Under the pieces are notes generated by a model. The model saw only the letters and a program-made list of their open reading frames with translations. It made no database searches and was not told where the DNA came from. A DNA stretch of 64,000 nt from CAYQQQ01 sp964420125 (lineage in GTDB: Bacteria; Actinomycetota; Acidimicrobiia; Acidimicrobiales; Microtrichaceae). Location: positions 73,442 through 137,441 of the forward strand of contig CAYQQQ010000012.1 of NCBI GenBank assembly GCA_964420125.1, in the 5' to 3' direction. This document shows positions 24,607 to 32,467 of this stretch, in pieces; position 1 is the stretch's first letter; every line of letters starts with the position of its first letter. Both the position numbers and the translations under genes were made by a program.

Positions 24607-26847
24607 GTGCCGCTGGGAGAAGGAGCGTCCGATGGGTCAGACTGGTCGTCGGTTCCCACGCCCATGAACGCTGCTGGCTCCCCGTCTCCCGACACCCGAC
24701 CCAGGAAGCGCCGCCGCTCCATCCTGTGGCGCTCCCGTCGTGTCTTCTACACCCTCGCGGTGCTCGGCATCGTCGCGTTCGGCGGAGTGTGGATCGTGCT
24801 GAACACCATCGAGCTGCCGGCGGAACGCCGCCCGATCGAGACGTCCTTCGTGTGCGATCTGACGGTCGCAGACGGCCAGTGCACCGTGGATTCGGCGATG
24901 GCTTCCATCACGAGCAGCGAGCAGCGGGTGCTGGTCGACTACGAGGAGCTCCCGCCTGTGCTCGTGCAGGCGGTCCTGTCCGCGGAGGACCGCAACTTCT
25001 TCGACCACAGCGGGATCGACCCGCTGGGCATCAGCCGCGCGTTCGTGCAGGACGTCGTCGGCGACAGCGAATCCCGCCAGGGCGGGTCCACCATCACCCA
25101 GCAGTACGTGAAGGCGGTGTACCTGAGCCGGGACCGAACCCTCGAACGCAAGCTCAAAGAGGCCGTCATGGCCGTGAAGCTCGAGAAGGAGCTGGACAAG
25201 CGGGAGATCCTGACCCGCTACCTCAACGAGGTCTACTTCGGTCGTGGTGCCTACGGGGTGGAGGCGGCGTCCCGGGCCTACTTCGGTGTGAGCGTGGGGG
25301 ACCTGCAGCTCTACCAGGCCGCCTACCTGGCGGGGTTGATCCGATCGCCGGAGTCAGCGGACGCGACCAGGGACCCCGAGGAGGCCACCCGGCGCAGGAA
25401 CATCACGCTGGATGCGATGGTCGAGGAGGGGTACGTCGCGCAGAGCCAGGCGGAAGAGGCCAAGGCGATCCCGTGGATCAGCGAGCCGACCGCTGCGGAC
25501 GGCACCCCCCAGATCGTGACCGTGCTCGCCCGCCGGACCAAGGACAGCGACTTCGGCGACATCCGGCATCGCGAGTTGGGCTCGGAGTACTGGCTGGAGT
25601 GGGTGCGCAGCCAGCTGAGGGAGCGGTTCGGTCCCGGAGCGGAGACGCGTGGGCTGCGCATCTACACCACCTTCGACCCCGCGCTGCAGGCCGTCGCGCT
25701 GGAGTCGGTCACCGGGGTCCTGGACGGCCCCGAGGCCCCTCTGGGCTCCCTGGTGGCCGTCGATCGGGCTGGTCGGGTCCGGGCCATGGTGGCCGGTACC
25801 GACTTCTCGACGAGCAAGGTCAACCTGGCCCTGGGGAAGGAGGGGGGTGGCTCTGGTCGGCCTGCGGGTTCGACCTTCAAGCCCTTCGCGCTCGCGGCCT
25901 TCGTGGAGGACGGCTACTCGGTCAAGTCCCGTTTCGAGGCGCCGCCCACCACATCGTTCCCCGGGGTGTACTCGGGACCGGACCGCCTGTGGAAGCCGGC
26001 CAACTACGACTTCTCCGACCATGGCGTGCAGACGGTCCAGGAGGCGACGTGGAGCTCGACGAACACCGTGTACGCCGGGATCGTCGACACCGTCACCCCC
26101 GAGGCCCTGGCGGAGATGGCGACCCGCCTGGGCGTGCGCAGCGAGCTGCAGCCCAACTACTCCCTGGTGCTCGGCACGGGTGAGGTGTCCGTGCTCGACA
26201 TGGCGTCGGCCTACTCGACCATCTCGCGTGACGGCGTTCGCATCGATCCCTACGTCATCCGCCGGGTGGAGGACGCCGACGGCAACGTGCTCTTCGACGC
26301 GGCCACCGAGATGCTGGGCGAGCAGGTGGTGACCGAGGAGGTGGCCCAGACGGTCGCCTCTGTGCTGCAGGGTGTGATCACCAAGGGCACGGGGAAGTCG
26401 GCGGGCCTGCAGGTCCCCGCTGCAGGCAAGACGGGTACCACGAACGACTCCAAGGACGCGTGGTTCGCGGGGTTCACCTGCGACATGACGGCTGCGGTGT
26501 GGATGGGCTACGAGCAGCCCGAGAAGATGGTGTACAAGGGTCGGAGCGTCTCGGGGGGCAGCTTCCCGGCTCAGATCTGGCGGACCTTCATGCGAGAGGC
26601 GACGGCGGACACCGAGGGGTGCGAGTTCCCCAAGGTGGACGCCGGCGAGGAGATCCTGAACTCCAACAAGGTCCCCTCGTCCCAGGCGACCACGGTGCCG
26701 AGCTCGTCGAGCACGAGCTCCACATCGACCACGACGCCAGGTGGATCGACCACCAGCTCGGCATCCACGACCACGGCGCCGACGACGACGGTGGCACCGA
26801 CCACCTCCTCGCCCGCACCACCAGCACCCGCTGCGCCGCCGGCCTGA
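24607..26847 (+). CDS. ponA: Class A penicillin-binding protein (transglycosylase/transpeptidase)
   Basis: Bifunctional peptidoglycan synthase. After a basic cytoplasmic N-terminus and one membrane helix (FYTLAVLGIVAFGGVWIVL) comes a GT51 transglycosylase domain with SAEDRNFFDHSGIDPLG (catalytic Glu), GGSTITQQYVK and RYLNEVYFGRGAYGVEAA. The transpeptidase domain has the serine motif STFK, SSTN and KTGTTND. The last ~75 residues are Ser/Thr/Pro-rich, a probable wall-spanning tail. GTG at 24607 follows the DUF5318 stop by 12 bases; ATG at 24664 is an alternative start. Length is about 746 residues. Confidence 0.93.
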   Translation: MPLGEGASDGSDWSSVPTPMNAAGSPSPDTRPRKRRRSILWRSRRVFYTLAVLGIVAFGGVWIVLNTIELPAERRPIETSFVCDLTVADGQCTVDSAMASITSSEQRVLVDYEELPPVLVQAVLSAEDRNFFDHSGIDPLGISRAFVQDVVGDSESRQGGSTITQQYVKAVYLSRDRTLERKLKEAVMAVKLEKELDKREILTRYLNEVYFGRGAYGVEAASRAYFGVSVGDLQLYQAAYLAGLIRSPESADATRDPEEATRRRNITLDAMVEEGYVAQSQAEEAKAIPWISEPTAADGTPQIVTVLARRTKDSDFGDIRHRELGSEYWLEWVRSQLRERFGPGAETRGLRIYTTFDPALQAVALESVTGVLDGPEAPLGSLVAVDRAGRVRAMVAGTDFSTSKVNLALGKEGGGSGRPAGSTFKPFALAAFVEDGYSVKSRFEAPPTTSFPGVYSGPDRLWKPANYDFSDHGVQTVQEATWSSTNTVYAGIVDTVTPEALAEMATRLGVRSELQPNYSLVLGTGEVSVLDMASAYSTISRDGVRIDPYVIRRVEDADGNVLFDAATEMLGEQVVTEEVAQTVASVLQGVITKGTGKSAGLQVPAAGKTGTTNDSKDAWFAGFTCDMTAAVWMGYEQPEKMVYKGRSVSGGSFPAQIWRTFMREATADTEGCEFPKVDAGEEILNSNKVPSSQATTVPSSSSTSSTSTTTPGGSTTSSASTTTAPTTTVAPTTSSPAPPAPAAPPA

Positions 26848-26861
26848 AGCCGCCGAGCCAG

Positions 26862-27074
26862 CTAGGCGGTGTCGTCCTCCAGGGGCAGCGGCACGTGTGG
26901 GAAGGTGGCCGCGCAGGATGCGCACCACCACTCGATGTCGCCCACCGACGGCTGCAGGTCGCCGTCGGGCGCCCCGTCCGGACCCTGGGGGGACTCCTCC
27001 GGCGGGAGCAGGTAGACGCGCTGGACCCGCGTCAGCTCCTCCTCGGTCCGACCGCAGCTCTCGCACGTGCCCAT
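26862..27074 (-). CDS. Small CxxC zinc-ribbon-like protein
   Basis: A 70-residue protein with CESC near the N-terminus and CASC about 45 residues later, the spacing of a small zinc ribbon, around an acidic, Pro-rich middle. No family recognised. It is supported as a gene by TAGCGT (27082–27087, minus strand) seven bases before the ATG at 27074, and by filling the gap between the PBP gene and panB. GTG at 27083 is an alternative start. Confidence 0.55.
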   Translation of the reverse strand: MGTCESCGRTEEELTRVQRVYLLPPEESPQGPDGAPDGDLQPSVGDIEWWCASCAATFPHVPLPLEDDTA

Positions 27075-27081
27075 CGTCGCC

Positions 27082-27087
27082 ACGCTA
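27082..27087 (-). promoter_or_regulatory. Leaderless –10 of the small CxxC protein
   Basis: TAGCGT on the minus strand, seven bases before the ATG at 27074. Confidence 0.45.
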
Positions 27088-27251
27088 TCGGCTGGTGCGG
27101 TGCCGGGAGCTCAGGTGCTCGGCTGCCAGAGGTTGGCAACGGCCATTTCCAGATCGGCCGGTCCGCGCTTGGCAGCCTCCCTCGGGTGGTTTACCGTCGC
27201 AGGTGACGGCCGGCAGCCGAGTGGCGCCGGACCAGACCCAAGGAGGCTGCC

Positions 27252-28112
27252 ATGGCTGCATCGGCACGCACGACCGTTCCCTCCGTTCGCACCCGCAAGG
27301 TGGCTGCCGGTTCCCCGCCGTTGGTGATGGTGACCGCCTACGACGCCCCCGGTGCTCGGGTGGCCGATGCCGCCGGCGTCGACCTCATCCTGGTGGGTGA
27401 CTCCCTGGCGATGGTGGTGCTCGGCTACGAGGACACCCTGCAGGTCACGATCGAGGACATGGCGCACCACACTGCGGCCGTGGCGCGGGCCAAGCCGACG
27501 GCGCTGATCGTGGGAGACCTCCCCTGGATGAGCTACCACGTGTCCACGGAGGACACGGTGCGCAACGCGGCCATGTTGGTTCGGGCGGGAGCCCAGTGCG
27601 TCAAGCTCGAGGGCGGCGCGAAGCGCGTGCCCATGATCGAGGCGCTGGTCGACGCCGAGATCCCGGTGATGGGCCACCTCGGGCTCACCCCCCAGTCGAT
27701 GCACGCCATGGGCGGGTTCCGTGTGCAGGCCAAGCAGTCCGAAGCCGCGCTGGCACTGGTGGCCGACGCCAAGGCCCTGGAGCACGCCGGCTGCTTCGCC
27801 ATCGTGCTGGAGGGCGTTCCCGAGGAGGTGGCCCGGATGGTGACCTCCGCAGTGGGCGTGCCGACGATCGGCATCGGTGCCGGTCCCCACTGCGACGGCC
27901 AGGTCCTCGTCTCCCACGACCTCCTCGGCATCGAGGACCGCATCGCGCCGAAGTTCGTGCGTCGTTACGCCGACCTGCAGAAGGATGCCGTGGTGGCCAT
28001 GGAGCGCTTCTGCGCGGATGTCCGCAGCGGAGCGTTCCCGGCGCAGGAGGAGTCCTACCACCTCGTCGCCGAGGAGGCGGAGGCGTTGGCCCTCTACGGC
28101 AGCGACGCCTGA
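27252..28112 (+). CDS. panB: 3-methyl-2-oxobutanoate hydroxymethyltransferase
   Basis: First committed step of pantothenate synthesis: transfer of a hydroxymethyl group from methylene-tetrahydrofolate to ketoisovalerate, giving ketopantoate. The 286-residue protein has the family motifs MVTAYDAPGARVADAAG, LVGDSLAMVVLGYEDT (metal-binding Asp), VKLEGG, VMGHLGLTPQS and PTIGIGAGPHCDGQVLVSHD. A strong AAGGAGG lies before the ATG. It stands alone here; other pantothenate genes are not in the window. Confidence 0.97.
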   Translation: MAASARTTVPSVRTRKVAAGSPPLVMVTAYDAPGARVADAAGVDLILVGDSLAMVVLGYEDTLQVTIEDMAHHTAAVARAKPTALIVGDLPWMSYHVSTEDTVRNAAMLVRAGAQCVKLEGGAKRVPMIEALVDAEIPVMGHLGLTPQSMHAMGGFRVQAKQSEAALALVADAKALEHAGCFAIVLEGVPEEVARMVTSAVGVPTIGIGAGPHCDGQVLVSHDLLGIEDRIAPKFVRRYADLQKDAVVAMERFCADVRSGAFPAQEESYHLVAEEAEALALYGSDA

Positions 28113-28168
28113 GCTGAGGCGGGGCCGAGACCCACCCGGGTCGCCCGCTGGATCGTCGGAGATCGCGG

Positions 28169-30313
28169 CTACTGGCCGAATCGGATCGTCGGCACCCGAC
28201 CCGCGAGCTCGTGCACGCGCCCGAGGCCGATGGAGACGCGCAGCGCCGGAGGCACCTCGGGGGGCAGGTGGCCCGGTTCGGCGCTCCGGAGTCGTTCCTC
28301 GGCGAGACGTCTGAGCGCGGTCGGAGGATCGGGGTCGGCGGTGTCGGCTCCCCGTAGGCGCGCCGACAGGGCTTCGAGCGCCCCGGCGGCGGCGGCCACG
28401 TCCTGGGTGGCGGCGGCGGCCAGCGTGGGCGCGACCGCAGGGTCGACCCGCCCGACGAGGAGGATCTCGGGTGAGTGCCCCTCACCACGCAGGAGCCGTG
28501 CCACGATCGTGGCCTCGTCGATCGCGGTCACCAGCGCGGACCGGGCAGGCGCGGGCACCGACGCAGGGGCCTCCGCTCCCAGCGAGTCGAGCAGGCGATC
28601 CAACTCGGTGCACTCGTCTGTCGACGTGTGCACCGCAGCGGTTGCCGCCGATCCCTTCGGACCGACGACCCACTGCCGAAGGCTCGTCTCCAGGCCGGTC
28701 GCCGCTCGCTGGACGATCTCGGCGATCTGCCGCTTCGGTCCGGCGCCGAGACGGGGCCACAGCACGATCGCCACCACGAAGGACACCGTGGCGCCGAGCG
28801 CGACGTCCTGGAGCCGGATCCAGCCGGTGGACAGGCCGGCTGGCGAGACGATCGAGAACAGGACCACCACCACGAGGGTGAACCCCGCAGCGCCGACCTC
28901 CGCCCGGTAGCGCCCAGAGGAGGCCGCGAGGTAGAGCGCGGCGGGGAGCACGATCCACAGCAGCCACGGCCAGTGCACGGCGAGTGCCACCACCGCCGTG
29001 GACACCACGAAGCCGATGAGGGTCCCGACCAGGGTGCTGGTCACCGTCCGGGTGGTCGTGGAGAGGCTGCCCCGCAGGACCGAGTACGTTCCCAGGGGGA
29101 TCCAGAAGCTGTGCGCGTCGCTGACGACCCCCTTGGCGATGTAGACCGAGATCGTCAGGGCCACGGCGTATCGGACCGCCTCGCGGAACCACAGCGAGCG
29201 GGGATCGAGCGACGAGCTGATGGTGGACGCTGGCCGGGCACCCTCCTGGTGGAGCTCCACGGTGATCGCGTCGAGGTTCCCCGACAGGAGCGATTGGACG
29301 GTGCGCGCCAGGTCACCCGAGAGTCGGACCGTGCTGGCCAGCCGGGCGCTGCGGCGCTGCTCGTCCAGGGCGTCCCGGACCGTCGGTGTGCCGGCTGCCT
29401 TCCGCAGCGCTCGTTCGAGGCCGTGGCGGCGGCGGTCCGCCTCGGATCGCAGGGTCTCCAGCTGCGCGTCGAGGTCAGGATCGGTGCCCTCGGATGCGCT
29501 CGTGCCCTCGAAGGACGCGAGTCGTTCGCCGGCGCGATCGAGCAGGGCGGCGAGGCTGCGGACGAGGGGGCGGTCGATGTCCTGCGCAGGCTCGTCGTCG
29601 TCGATGAGGAGGTGGGATGCCAACCGCTCGACGCTGTGGGCCGCGTGGCTCATCGCCCGCTCGTCGCGCGCGAGCGAACCGGCGCTCAGGTGGGCCTCGC
29701 CCGACTCGGTCCTGAGTCGGTTCAGCAGTTCGACGAGCCGGTGGTCGGCCGAGCGGCCTTCGCCGAGCCATCGGGATCGGAGGTGCTGGGCGCACTGCCT
29801 GCAGCTCGCCGCGGTCAGCGAGCGCACGGGGTGATCGATCGGCACCGGCCACACCACGAGCGCACCCACGGCGATGCAGACCACTCCGCAGGCCCAGCCG
29901 AGCGGGCGCTGCCACGCGGAGGTCGAGGTCTCCGGCGAGGAGACCGAGAGCAGGAAGGCCACGATCACCGGGAAGCGGGCCAGGTAGAAGGGCCCACCGA
30001 GGGAACCGAGGAAGATCGTCACGAACGCCACCGCCGCGGTGGCCGCCAGCGCGAGCGCCAGGCGGCCCGCGCAGAACGTCCCCAGCTCCAACATGGCGAG
30101 ACCCAGCGCGCCGGTGGCGAGGTAGCGCAGAGCGCGCCGGCCGGGGCGGCCCCGGAAGTCGGAGTAGGACCCGAGGCTGAGCACCGCGAACAGCGCGGGA
30201 GCGGCGGCGGCGGACATGTGCAGGCCCTCGAAGAGCGAGAACAGGGGGAACCCGATCAGGGTCACCCGAGCTGCACGACGGAGGTAGACCCCGTGCGGGT
30301 CGGGCGAGCTCAC
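28169..30313 (-). CDS. FUSC-family membrane protein
   Basis: About 714 residues with two blocks of hydrophobic helices, one near the N-terminus (from PALFAVLSLGSY to GVVCIAVGALVVW) and one in the middle (from AVRYAVALTISVYIAKGVV to VALGATVSFVVAIVLW). Each block is followed by a long helical cytoplasmic region. This duplicated layout matches the FUSC/aromatic-acid-exporter (AaeB, YccS) families. Substrate is unknown. The GTG at 30313 has TACGCT seven bases upstream, indicating a leaderless transcript divergent from the rpsF operon. Confidence 0.8.
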   Translation of the reverse strand: MSSPDPHGVYLRRAARVTLIGFPLFSLFEGLHMSAAAAPALFAVLSLGSYSDFRGRPGRRALRYLATGALGLAMLELGTFCAGRLALALAATAAVAFVTIFLGSLGGPFYLARFPVIVAFLLSVSSPETSTSAWQRPLGWACGVVCIAVGALVVWPVPIDHPVRSLTAASCRQCAQHLRSRWLGEGRSADHRLVELLNRLRTESGEAHLSAGSLARDERAMSHAAHSVERLASHLLIDDDEPAQDIDRPLVRSLAALLDRAGERLASFEGTSASEGTDPDLDAQLETLRSEADRRRHGLERALRKAAGTPTVRDALDEQRRSARLASTVRLSGDLARTVQSLLSGNLDAITVELHQEGARPASTISSSLDPRSLWFREAVRYAVALTISVYIAKGVVSDAHSFWIPLGTYSVLRGSLSTTTRTVTSTLVGTLIGFVVSTAVVALAVHWPWLLWIVLPAALYLAASSGRYRAEVGAAGFTLVVVVLFSIVSPAGLSTGWIRLQDVALGATVSFVVAIVLWPRLGAGPKRQIAEIVQRAATGLETSLRQWVVGPKGSAATAAVHTSTDECTELDRLLDSLGAEAPASVPAPARSALVTAIDEATIVARLLRGEGHSPEILLVGRVDPAVAPTLAAAATQDVAAAAGALEALSARLRGADTADPDPPTALRRLAEERLRSAEPGHLPPEVPPALRVSIGLGRVHELAGRVPTIRFGQ

Positions 30314-30320
30314 CCCGATC

Positions 30321-30326
30321 AGCGTA
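30321..30326 (-). promoter_or_regulatory. Leaderless –10 of the FUSC gene
   Basis: TACGCT on the minus strand, seven bases before the GTG at 30313. Confidence 0.5.
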
Positions 30327-30518
30327 GGAGGAGTCCGGTGAGAACCGATCGGCCCGGCCGTCGCCGCATGTCGGTGTCGCACCCCCGTGAGATCGTGTCG
30401 CCATGTCCGCGACACCCCACGGTCCACCGCAACGCTCGCACCACCGGTGCCGCGCCCGACGCCGGTGGGGTGCGGCGCGTCTCGGTGTTCTACAGTGTCT
30501 CGGTCAATCGAAGCCCCT

Positions 30519-30537
30519 GTCCTGCGACCGGCAGGAC
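30519..30537 (+). promoter_or_regulatory. Hairpin in the rpsF leader, possible S6:S18 site
   Basis: A 7-bp perfect stem, GTCCTGC/GCAGGAC, closes a five-base GACCG loop, 47 bases before the rpsF start. Many bacterial rpsF leaders bind the S6:S18 pair through a CCG-containing structure and so autoregulate. Here a CCG is present at the loop edge. The match to the known motif is only suggestive. Confidence 0.35.
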
Positions 30538-30583
30538 CCGAGGATCCACCACGGTGGGTCAGGTCCACAGGGAGGTACCTCAC

Positions 30584-30916
30584 GTGCAGCCACGCGCGTA
30601 TGAGCTCATGGTGATCGTCGACCAGGACGCCGACGACGCCGCCAACGACGCGGTGATCCGCCGGATCGCCGAGCTCGTCGAGAGCGGCGGCGGGACCGTC
30701 GTCGCAGAAGATCGGTGGGGCCGTCGGCGCTTCGCCTACGAGATCAACCACAAGAGCGAAGGCGTCTACACGGTCGTCGAGATCGTCACGCCGGCGCTCA
30801 ACCTCGACGAGGTCGATCGCTTCCTCCGTCTCGCGGACGACGTCGTCCGCCACAAGCTGATCCGGCTTCCCGACCACGAAGCGATCCGCCGTGGCTTGCT
30901 GCAGGCAGCCGGCTGA
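30584..30916 (+). CDS. rpsF: 30S ribosomal protein S6
   Basis: The 110-residue protein pairs with S18 on the small-subunit platform. The family pattern is clear: RAYELMVIVDQ at the start, then GGTVVAEDRWGRRRFAYEI and the GVYTVVEI strand, ending with LDEVDRFLRLADDVVRHKLIR. The GTG at 30584 is preceded by GGGAGG with eight-base spacing; the larger upstream frame is antisense to the FUSC gene. It is the first gene of rpsF–ssb–rpsR–rplI. Confidence 0.96.
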   Translation: MQPRAYELMVIVDQDADDAANDAVIRRIAELVESGGGTVVAEDRWGRRRFAYEINHKSEGVYTVVEIVTPALNLDEVDRFLRLADDVVRHKLIRLPDHEAIRRGLLQAAG

Positions 30917-30930
30917 CAAGGAGAGAACTG

Positions 30931-31374
30931 ATGGCAGGCAACACCGTGGAACTGGTGGGAAACCTCACCCGCGATCCTGAGCTCCGCTTCACGCCGAACG
31001 GTGCGCCCGTGGCCAACTTCGGCCTCGCGGTGAACCGTCGTTGGCGCAACCAGCAGACGAACGACTGGGAGGAGCAGACCTCCTTCTTCGACGTCGTGGC
31101 ATGGCGCGACCTCGCCGAGAACGTCGCGGAGTCCCTGCAACGCGGCACCCGCGTCATCGTCGTGGGGCGCCTCGAGCAGCGCTCGTGGGAGACGCAGGAG
31201 GGAGAGAAGCGATCGAAGGTGGAGGTGATCGCCGACGAGATCGGTCCGAGCCTCCGCTGGGCGACCGCGCAGGTCGCCAAGAGCGAGCGACGTGCAGCTG
31301 GGGACGGCGGCTCCGGTGCGCCGATGCCCAGCGAACCCCCTGCCACCTACGACAGCGACGAGGAGCCGTTCTGA
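30931..31374 (+). CDS. ssb: Single-stranded DNA-binding protein
   Basis: The OB-fold protein coats single-stranded DNA in replication and repair. It opens NTVELVGNLTRDPELRF, continues with FGLAVNRRW and SFFDVVAWRDLAENV, and ends in the acidic tip DSDEEPF that recruits partner proteins. Length is 147 residues. AAGGAG lies before the ATG, and the stop overlaps the rpsR start (TGATG). Position between rpsF and rpsR is standard. Confidence 0.97.
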   Translation: MAGNTVELVGNLTRDPELRFTPNGAPVANFGLAVNRRWRNQQTNDWEEQTSFFDVVAWRDLAENVAESLQRGTRVIVVGRLEQRSWETQEGEKRSKVEVIADEIGPSLRWATAQVAKSERRAAGDGGSGAPMPSEPPATYDSDEEPF

Positions 31375-31808
31375 TGGGGAAGTCGAGCGCGAAGCGCAAT
31401 CCGAAGCAGGCCAAGGACACCGGCCGGAAGTTCAAGAAGAAGATCTCGATCCTCGACTCCGAGAAGGTCGACTACGTCGACTGGAAGGACGTCGATCTGC
31501 TGCGCCGGTTCATGTCGGACCGAGCGAAGATCCGGGCCCGAAGGGTGAACGGCAACGACACCCAGCAGCAGCGCGAGGTGGCCAAGGCCATCAAGAACGC
31601 CCGTGAGATGGCCCTCCTGCCCTACTCGAGCCGGGTGACCACCCAGCGGGGCGGCAAGGGCGAGCGGCGTGGCCGCGGCGAACGACGCGAGCGGGGTCCT
31701 CAGGAGGACACCCCGCGCGGCGACGTCGAGGTGGTCGAGGAGGTCGAGGTCCAGGCCCCCGACGGTGAGGTGGCGGTGGACGTGGCCGCAGAGGAGGTGC
31801 AGCGGTGA
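31374..31808 (+). CDS. rpsR: 30S ribosomal protein S18 with long C-terminal extension
   Basis: S18 partners S6 on the 30S platform. The core (ISILDSEKVDYVDWKDVDLL through RARRVNGND to NAREMALLPY) is canonical and lacks the zinc-binding cysteines. The usual ~80-residue protein is extended here by about 55 residues: first Arg/Gly/Lys-rich (GGKGERRGRGERRERG), then acidic (VEVVEEVEV to the end). The gene is intact, with overlapping junctions on both sides (TGATG with ssb, GTGA with rplI), so the tail is not an annotation artefact of an open downstream frame. Confidence 0.95.
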   Translation: MGKSSAKRNPKQAKDTGRKFKKKISILDSEKVDYVDWKDVDLLRRFMSDRAKIRARRVNGNDTQQQREVAKAIKNAREMALLPYSSRVTTQRGGKGERRGRGERRERGPQEDTPRGDVEVVEEVEVQAPDGEVAVDVAAEEVQR

Positions 31809-32260
31809 GCACCGTCAAGGTCATCCTGCGAGACGACGTGGAGGGCCTCGGGCACCGCGGCGACGTGGTGGAGGTCTCCAAGGGATACGTCCGCAACTTC
31901 CTCGAGCCGCGCTCGCTGGCCATCCCGGCCACCGCCGGCGCCCAGGCACAGGCAGAGGTCATGCGGAAGGCTCGTGATCAACGCGACGCCGCTGCCCGGG
32001 AGTCCTCCGAGGAGATCGCCCGGGTCCTCGTGTCCCGGGAGATCCAGGTGACTGCGAAGGCCGGGGACGGTGGCCGGCTGTTCGGCTCGGTCACTCCCGC
32101 CGACATCGTGGCCGCGGTCGCAGAGCAGACCGGCATCGACCTCGATCGCAAGTCCCTGCAGCTGGAGGACCACATCAAGGAGCTGGGCGAGTACCAGGTC
32201 GTGGCCCGCCTCCACAGCGAGGTCGAGTTCCCGGTCCACATCAAGGTCGTTCCGGCATGA
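31805..32260 (+). CDS. rplI: 50S ribosomal protein L9
   Basis: The 151-residue protein has the L9 N-terminal domain (VKVILRDDVEGLGHRGDVVE, then VSKGYVRNFLEPRSLA), a long connecting helix (AQAQAEVMRKARDQRDAAAR) and the C-terminal domain (GGRLFGSVTPADIVAAV). The GTG overlaps the rpsR stop (GTGA). It ends about 200 bp before dnaB, the standard rplI–dnaB order. Confidence 0.96.
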   Translation: MSTVKVILRDDVEGLGHRGDVVEVSKGYVRNFLEPRSLAIPATAGAQAQAEVMRKARDQRDAAARESSEEIARVLVSREIQVTAKAGDGGRLFGSVTPADIVAAVAEQTGIDLDRKSLQLEDHIKELGEYQVVARLHSEVEFPVHIKVVPA

Positions 32261-32467
32261 CCGGGGCGTCGCCGGCTCGCCGGTGGCGCCTCCCCGACGA
32301 ACCGAAGGCCACCTCGGGATGGTTCCCGTCGCGCGTCCCCGCGGCAACGCGGAGGTCGCCCACAGGCCGTCCCCTGTCTTCCCACAGGTTGTCACCAGGC
32401 GATCCCCGGAAAAACGGGCAGTGGTCCTCTGGATGCACACAGGCATCTCCGCAGAGGATGGTCCACG

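Noticed and set aside
28475..30583. Plus-strand frame joined upstream of rpsF
   Set aside because: Antisense to the FUSC gene; S6 has a clear ribosome site and start at 30584.
32341..32420. Several CCCACAG strings before dnaB as DnaA boxes
   Set aside because: The best match to TTATCCACA is 6 of 9, no better than expected in this sequence.
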